A DNA stretch of 41,390 nt from Bacillota bacterium. GTDB taxonomy: Bacteria > Bacillota > Clostridia > Lachnospirales > Lachnospiraceae. A model generated the notes under the pieces. It ran no database searches. It was not told where the DNA came from and saw only the letters and a program-made list of their open reading frames with translations. Below, one piece after another: positions 39,356 through 41,390 of this stretch. Position numbers and translations under genes: made by a program. The first letter of the stretch is position 1, and every line of letters starts with the position of its first letter. The stretch is taken from NCBI GenBank assembly GCA_023414985.1, contig JAEZLY010000232.1, forward strand, positions 1 to 41,390. Reading direction: 5' to 3'.

Positions 39356-39691
39356 CTAGATATCATTTATCTGTCTATGTGTGGATTTTTCTGTATCAAA
39401 GCCTTCGGGATAGCGTTTTCTCAGTTTATCGATATTCAATTGAAGAATCTCCTCCAGAGAATAACCCAGTACAGTCGCTGTTTCTGCCAGATACCAGGCG
39501 ATATCCCCCAGCTCCTTAGCCAAATGCTCCTTATCCAGCTCATGCCCTTGTGCCAGATATCTTTTTACAATATCGATTGCCTCTCCGGCTTCTCCGCAGA
39601 GACCCATGACACCGTTGATCAGTACATCCTTCTCGGACAATTCGGGATTTAGTGTAGTCATGGCTAGCTTTTGATATTCATTGATTGTCAT
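39356..39691 (-). CDS. MazG-like nucleotide pyrophosphohydrolase
   Basis: A 111-aa all-alpha NTP pyrophosphatase domain. The magnesium-binding pattern is clear: E34 and E37 in CGEAGEAID, and E60 and D63 in KELGDIAWYLAE (E-x2-E...E-x2-D). Members hydrolyse noncanonical or excess (d)NTPs to monophosphates. ATG 39691 follows GGAGTG and is preferred over the long frame from 39748, which overlaps the glutaredoxin-like gene. It lies 17 bp after that gene and directly before the GNAT gene, forming one minus-strand operon. Confidence 0.88.
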   Translation of the reverse strand: MTINEYQKLAMTTLNPELSEKDVLINGVMGLCGEAGEAIDIVKRYLAQGHELDKEHLAKELGDIAWYLAETATVLGYSLEEILQLNIDKLRKRYPEGFDTEKSTHRQINDI

Positions 39692-39707
39692 ATAAATCAC
39701 TCCAGTT

Positions 39708-40025
39708 CTAGCAGTTTCCTTTACCGTCGATGGAGCAGGCATTTGCACCTGTCTCTCCGTTAGTAAGGGTGATATCGATGAAGTCAGTCAGTTCAAGAGT
39801 CTTCGTCCCATCTTCCAGAATAAAGAATGGTATTCCGATCTTTCCGGATTCTTTGACCGGCAGGAATAACTCCTCATGATCCCGGAAGGAGAGAAATTCC
39901 TTCAGAGTAGAGGTCTTTTCAGTGATATTCCTGTAATCCAATTCAATATCGGTACGGTTTGCTAAGGCTTTTTTTGCCTCAACACAATCGTGGCAAATTT
40001 CTGCACCATACATTACAATCTTCAT
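39708..40025 (-). CDS. glutaredoxin-like protein
   Basis: A 105-aa thioredoxin-fold protein. The redox motif C11-H-D-C14 follows the first beta strand (MKIVMYGAEICHDC), and the cis-proline strand is GIPFFILEDG near 64-73. Two extra cysteines lie near the C-terminus (97 and 105). CHDC is an uncommon active site compared with CPYC. It is likely a thiol-disulfide reductase. The gene begins 15 bp after the nitroreductase gene, so it is cotranscribed with it. Confidence 0.85.
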   Translation of the reverse strand: MKIVMYGAEICHDCVEAKKALANRTDIELDYRNITEKTSTLKEFLSFRDHEELFLPVKESGKIGIPFFILEDGTKTLELTDFIDITLTNGETGANACSIDGKGNC

Positions 40026-40039
40026 TTTTTTACTCCCTT

Positions 40040-40774
40040 CTATGTTTCTTGTTGAAATGCTTGGAGATACAGTTCTACCGATCTTGTCATTTCCTTTGCA
40101 AAATCCGAATTATGCTTCCGATTGCAGAAGGCTTGCATCCATGCCTCATAACTTTGCTGTCCAAGGTTTTTCTGAAACATCGCTCGCAAGTCCTTCCGTG
40201 GTATACGATGATAGTAATTTTCCTGAACGATATAATTAAGATCACAGCGCTGCGGCTTCGGACGTGCTTGCTGCTGCTCAGTTGGATATCCAAACACCAG
40301 CATCGCTGCGGGGAATACGTAATCCGGCAGCTTCAACAATTCCCTGTGTGTTTCATATTGTTCCATAATATCGCCGATGTAGCAGGAACCAATGCCTAAG
40401 CTTTCTGCGGCGGTAACTGCATTTTGCGCGGCAATGACACTATCCTCCACAGCCAGCATCAGATCACCGACACCGGGCAGTCTCGGTTCACATCCTCCCT
40501 CGTTAAAGGCATCAAACCATTTCTGAAAATCAGCGCAGAATATTAATACCATCGGAGCCTTAGCGATAAAGGGTTGATTATCGCAGGAGACAGCCAGCTT
40601 ATCCTTGATGCCTTGCTCAGTGATATCGAGAATCGTATATAGTTGTTGATTCCCTGCAGTAGGAGCAGCCATTGCGGCAAGCAGGATGGCTTCCTTTTCC
40701 GGAGCATTGATTGGAATATCCTGATATGCTCTGACAGATTTCCGCTGATGCAGGCTTTCAATTATTTCATTCAT
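40040..40774 (-). CDS. nitroreductase family FMN protein (NfsA/FRP-like)
   Basis: A 244-aa flavoenzyme. The N-terminal RKSVRAYQDIPI and AAMAAPTAGNQQ supply FMN phosphate contacts, DSVIAAQNAVTAAESLGIGS forms the core helix and GSCYIGDIMEQ follows. VFGYPTEQQQARPKPQR with the basic tail matches the NfsA/FRP group. It uses NAD(P)H to reduce nitro compounds, quinones or flavins. ATG 40774 with GGGGGA 6 nt upstream is preferred over ATG 40780. It is first in an operon with the glutaredoxin-like and MazG-like genes, suggesting redox-damage defence. Confidence 0.9.
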   Translation of the reverse strand: MNEIIESLHQRKSVRAYQDIPINAPEKEAILLAAMAAPTAGNQQLYTILDITEQGIKDKLAVSCDNQPFIAKAPMVLIFCADFQKWFDAFNEGGCEPRLPGVGDLMLAVEDSVIAAQNAVTAAESLGIGSCYIGDIMEQYETHRELLKLPDYVFPAAMLVFGYPTEQQQARPKPQRCDLNYIVQENYYHRIPRKDLRAMFQKNLGQQSYEAWMQAFCNRKHNSDFAKEMTRSVELYLQAFQQET

Positions 40775-40823
40775 GTTCATTCCCCCGTTACAGTCAGATT
40801 AGTAAGACGATATAATTTACCTT

Positions 40824-40852
40824 ATTATACGTTTCTTGGTGTGGGAAGTCAA
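40824..40852 (-). promoter_or_regulatory. sigma-A promoter of the nitroreductase operon
   Basis: Minus strand: -35 TTGACT (40852-40847), 17-bp spacer, -10 TATAAT (40829-40824), 50 bp before ATG 40774. It is near consensus. Confidence 0.75.
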
Positions 40853-40950
40853 ATCCTGATGGAGGATATTAGTGTAGGGATTCGTCCGGTTCCATACGGA
40901 TGAGAAATCAGCAATCAACGATGTAGGGAAGTGCAGCTTCAGAGAATGTG

Positions 40951-41033
40951 TTAAAAAACCCTTGATTCTGAATTACACCCAAATGTTAGCTTGAAAATAC
41001 CAATATATGGGGTGCATGTCAAAATCAAGGGTT
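40951..41033 (-). terminator. terminator of the 53-aa gene, long stem
   Basis: On the minus strand AACCCTTGATT (41033-41023) pairs with AATCAAGGGTT and is followed by a run of T. The stem extends imperfectly inward through TGCACCCC/GGGTGTAA. It lies between the 53-aa gene and the nitroreductase promoter. Confidence 0.75.
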
Positions 41034-41064
41034 AAGATTTAATGTTACATATTCGAAAAAGTTC

Positions 41065-41226
41065 CTATTCATCTGCACGATTGGCAGGAGAATTATATTC
41101 TATATGAAGCTTATCATTAATTAATTTTTCCTTATCGGAGCGTGGAGCGGTAATATCAATACCGGCCTTGTCCAGATGTTCCATTTCTTTCTCTTTTCTA
41201 TATTTTTGATTTGCCTGCTTACTCAT
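41065..41226 (-). CDS. small 53-aa hydrophilic protein
   Basis: A short gene with GGGAG 7 nt before ATG 41226. The product is highly charged and helix-prone (KQANQKYRKEKEMEHLDKAG), continuing IDITAPRSDKEKL and ending in an acidic tail ADE. It has no cysteines or membrane segment. It has its own terminator and is divergent from the promoter at 41346. I recognise no function; small basic proteins like this are common in Clostridia next to regulatory genes. Confidence 0.6.
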   Translation of the reverse strand: MSKQANQKYRKEKEMEHLDKAGIDITAPRSDKEKLINDKLHIEYNSPANRADE

Positions 41227-41345
41227 AATTTCACTCCCTGTGTTTTATCATAAATTTAGTGTGCCTAAATTTACTTCATCTATACACGGGTTAGAAAAGC
41301 GATGGTCGGACTGCAGATGAATTGTTATAATATATGAAAAAACTA

Positions 41346-41390
41346 TTGACTATGACCTTGGGTCATAGTGTAATCTAAGGAAGAAGGAGG
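41346..41390 (+). promoter_or_regulatory. promoter with MerR-like dyad in the spacer
   Basis: -35 TTGACT (41346-41351) and TGTAAT (41369-41374, spacer 17) or TAATCT (spacer 19). The spacer holds a perfect dyad CTATGACC/GGTCATAG (41350-41357 and 41361-41368), the position where MerR-family activators bind. An AAGGAGG ribosome site ends at 41390, so the regulated gene, probably the regulator itself, starts just outside the window. Confidence 0.65.

Overview
The window looks like chromosomal DNA of a low-to-mid GC anaerobic Firmicute. The best match is a Clostridia/Lachnospiraceae-type genome, judged from strong AGGAGG ribosome sites, sigma-A promoters with 17-bp spacers, two large chemoreceptors, an M42 peptidase, bacterial Ku, HypA/HypB and a CTP-synthase-C-terminal-like protein. 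The taxon is inferred from gene content only. There are no rRNA or tRNA genes, no CRISPR array, no transposase and no phage structural genes. Almost all of the window is compact operons separated by strong hairpins.

Layout. 1-553: 5' part of a Ku gene (minus strand). 1112-3167: a minus-strand ECF sigma / zinc anti-sigma operon with two membrane proteins and an upstream 40-aa membrane peptide; the sigma gene lacks ATG/GTG/TTG and appears to start at ATC. 3459-8976: a carbohydrate ABC importer (lipoprotein, two permeases, no ATPase) with a cytoplasmic enzyme of unknown reaction and a zinc-ribbon protein, behind a good promoter with operator-like repeats. 9449-12029: TauE/SafE-type exporter, M42 peptidase and a small membrane protein. 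12383-21978: two paralogous chemoreceptors flanking a YczE-type membrane protein, a self-regulated GntR(YtrA)-ABC exporter operon, a proline-rich protein and Lgt. 22276-23370: an isolated VirB4-like ATPase. 23537-29479: a divergent locus with a FadR-type regulator on one side and a membrane protein, HypB, a large FAD/Fe-S oxidoreductase and HypA on the other, with two matching FadR-type operators in the shared control region. 29532-30718: YkvA-like protein and a PlsC acyltransferase. 31021-33151: two overlapping HTH-plus-helical-repeat regulators facing a small exported protein that carries three copies of an 18-residue repeat. 33400-41390: GGDEF-EAL protein, NTF2-like protein, glutamine-amidotransferase-like protein, alkaline-phosphatase-superfamily enzyme, metallophosphoesterase lipoprotein, GNAT acetyltransferase, a MazG-like / glutaredoxin-like / nitroreductase group, a 53-aa protein and a final promoter with a dyad in its spacer.

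The most interesting locus is 31021-33151. Two tandem HTH regulators with long helical C-termini (the architecture of peptide-sensing RRNPP regulators) converge, with a 4-bp stop-codon overlap, on a gene for an exported 83-aa protein whose C-terminus is three tandem copies of an (S/N)DAPWI(V/I)SA motif. This reads as a multicopy peptide-pheromone precursor with its receptors. Second is the HypA/HypB-oxidoreductase-FadR locus, which has nickel chaperones but no hydrogenase genes in view. A third theme is long intergenic imperfect palindromes (766-908, 9181-9408, 26644-26768, 36125-36353), several with extra arms, that no gene explains.
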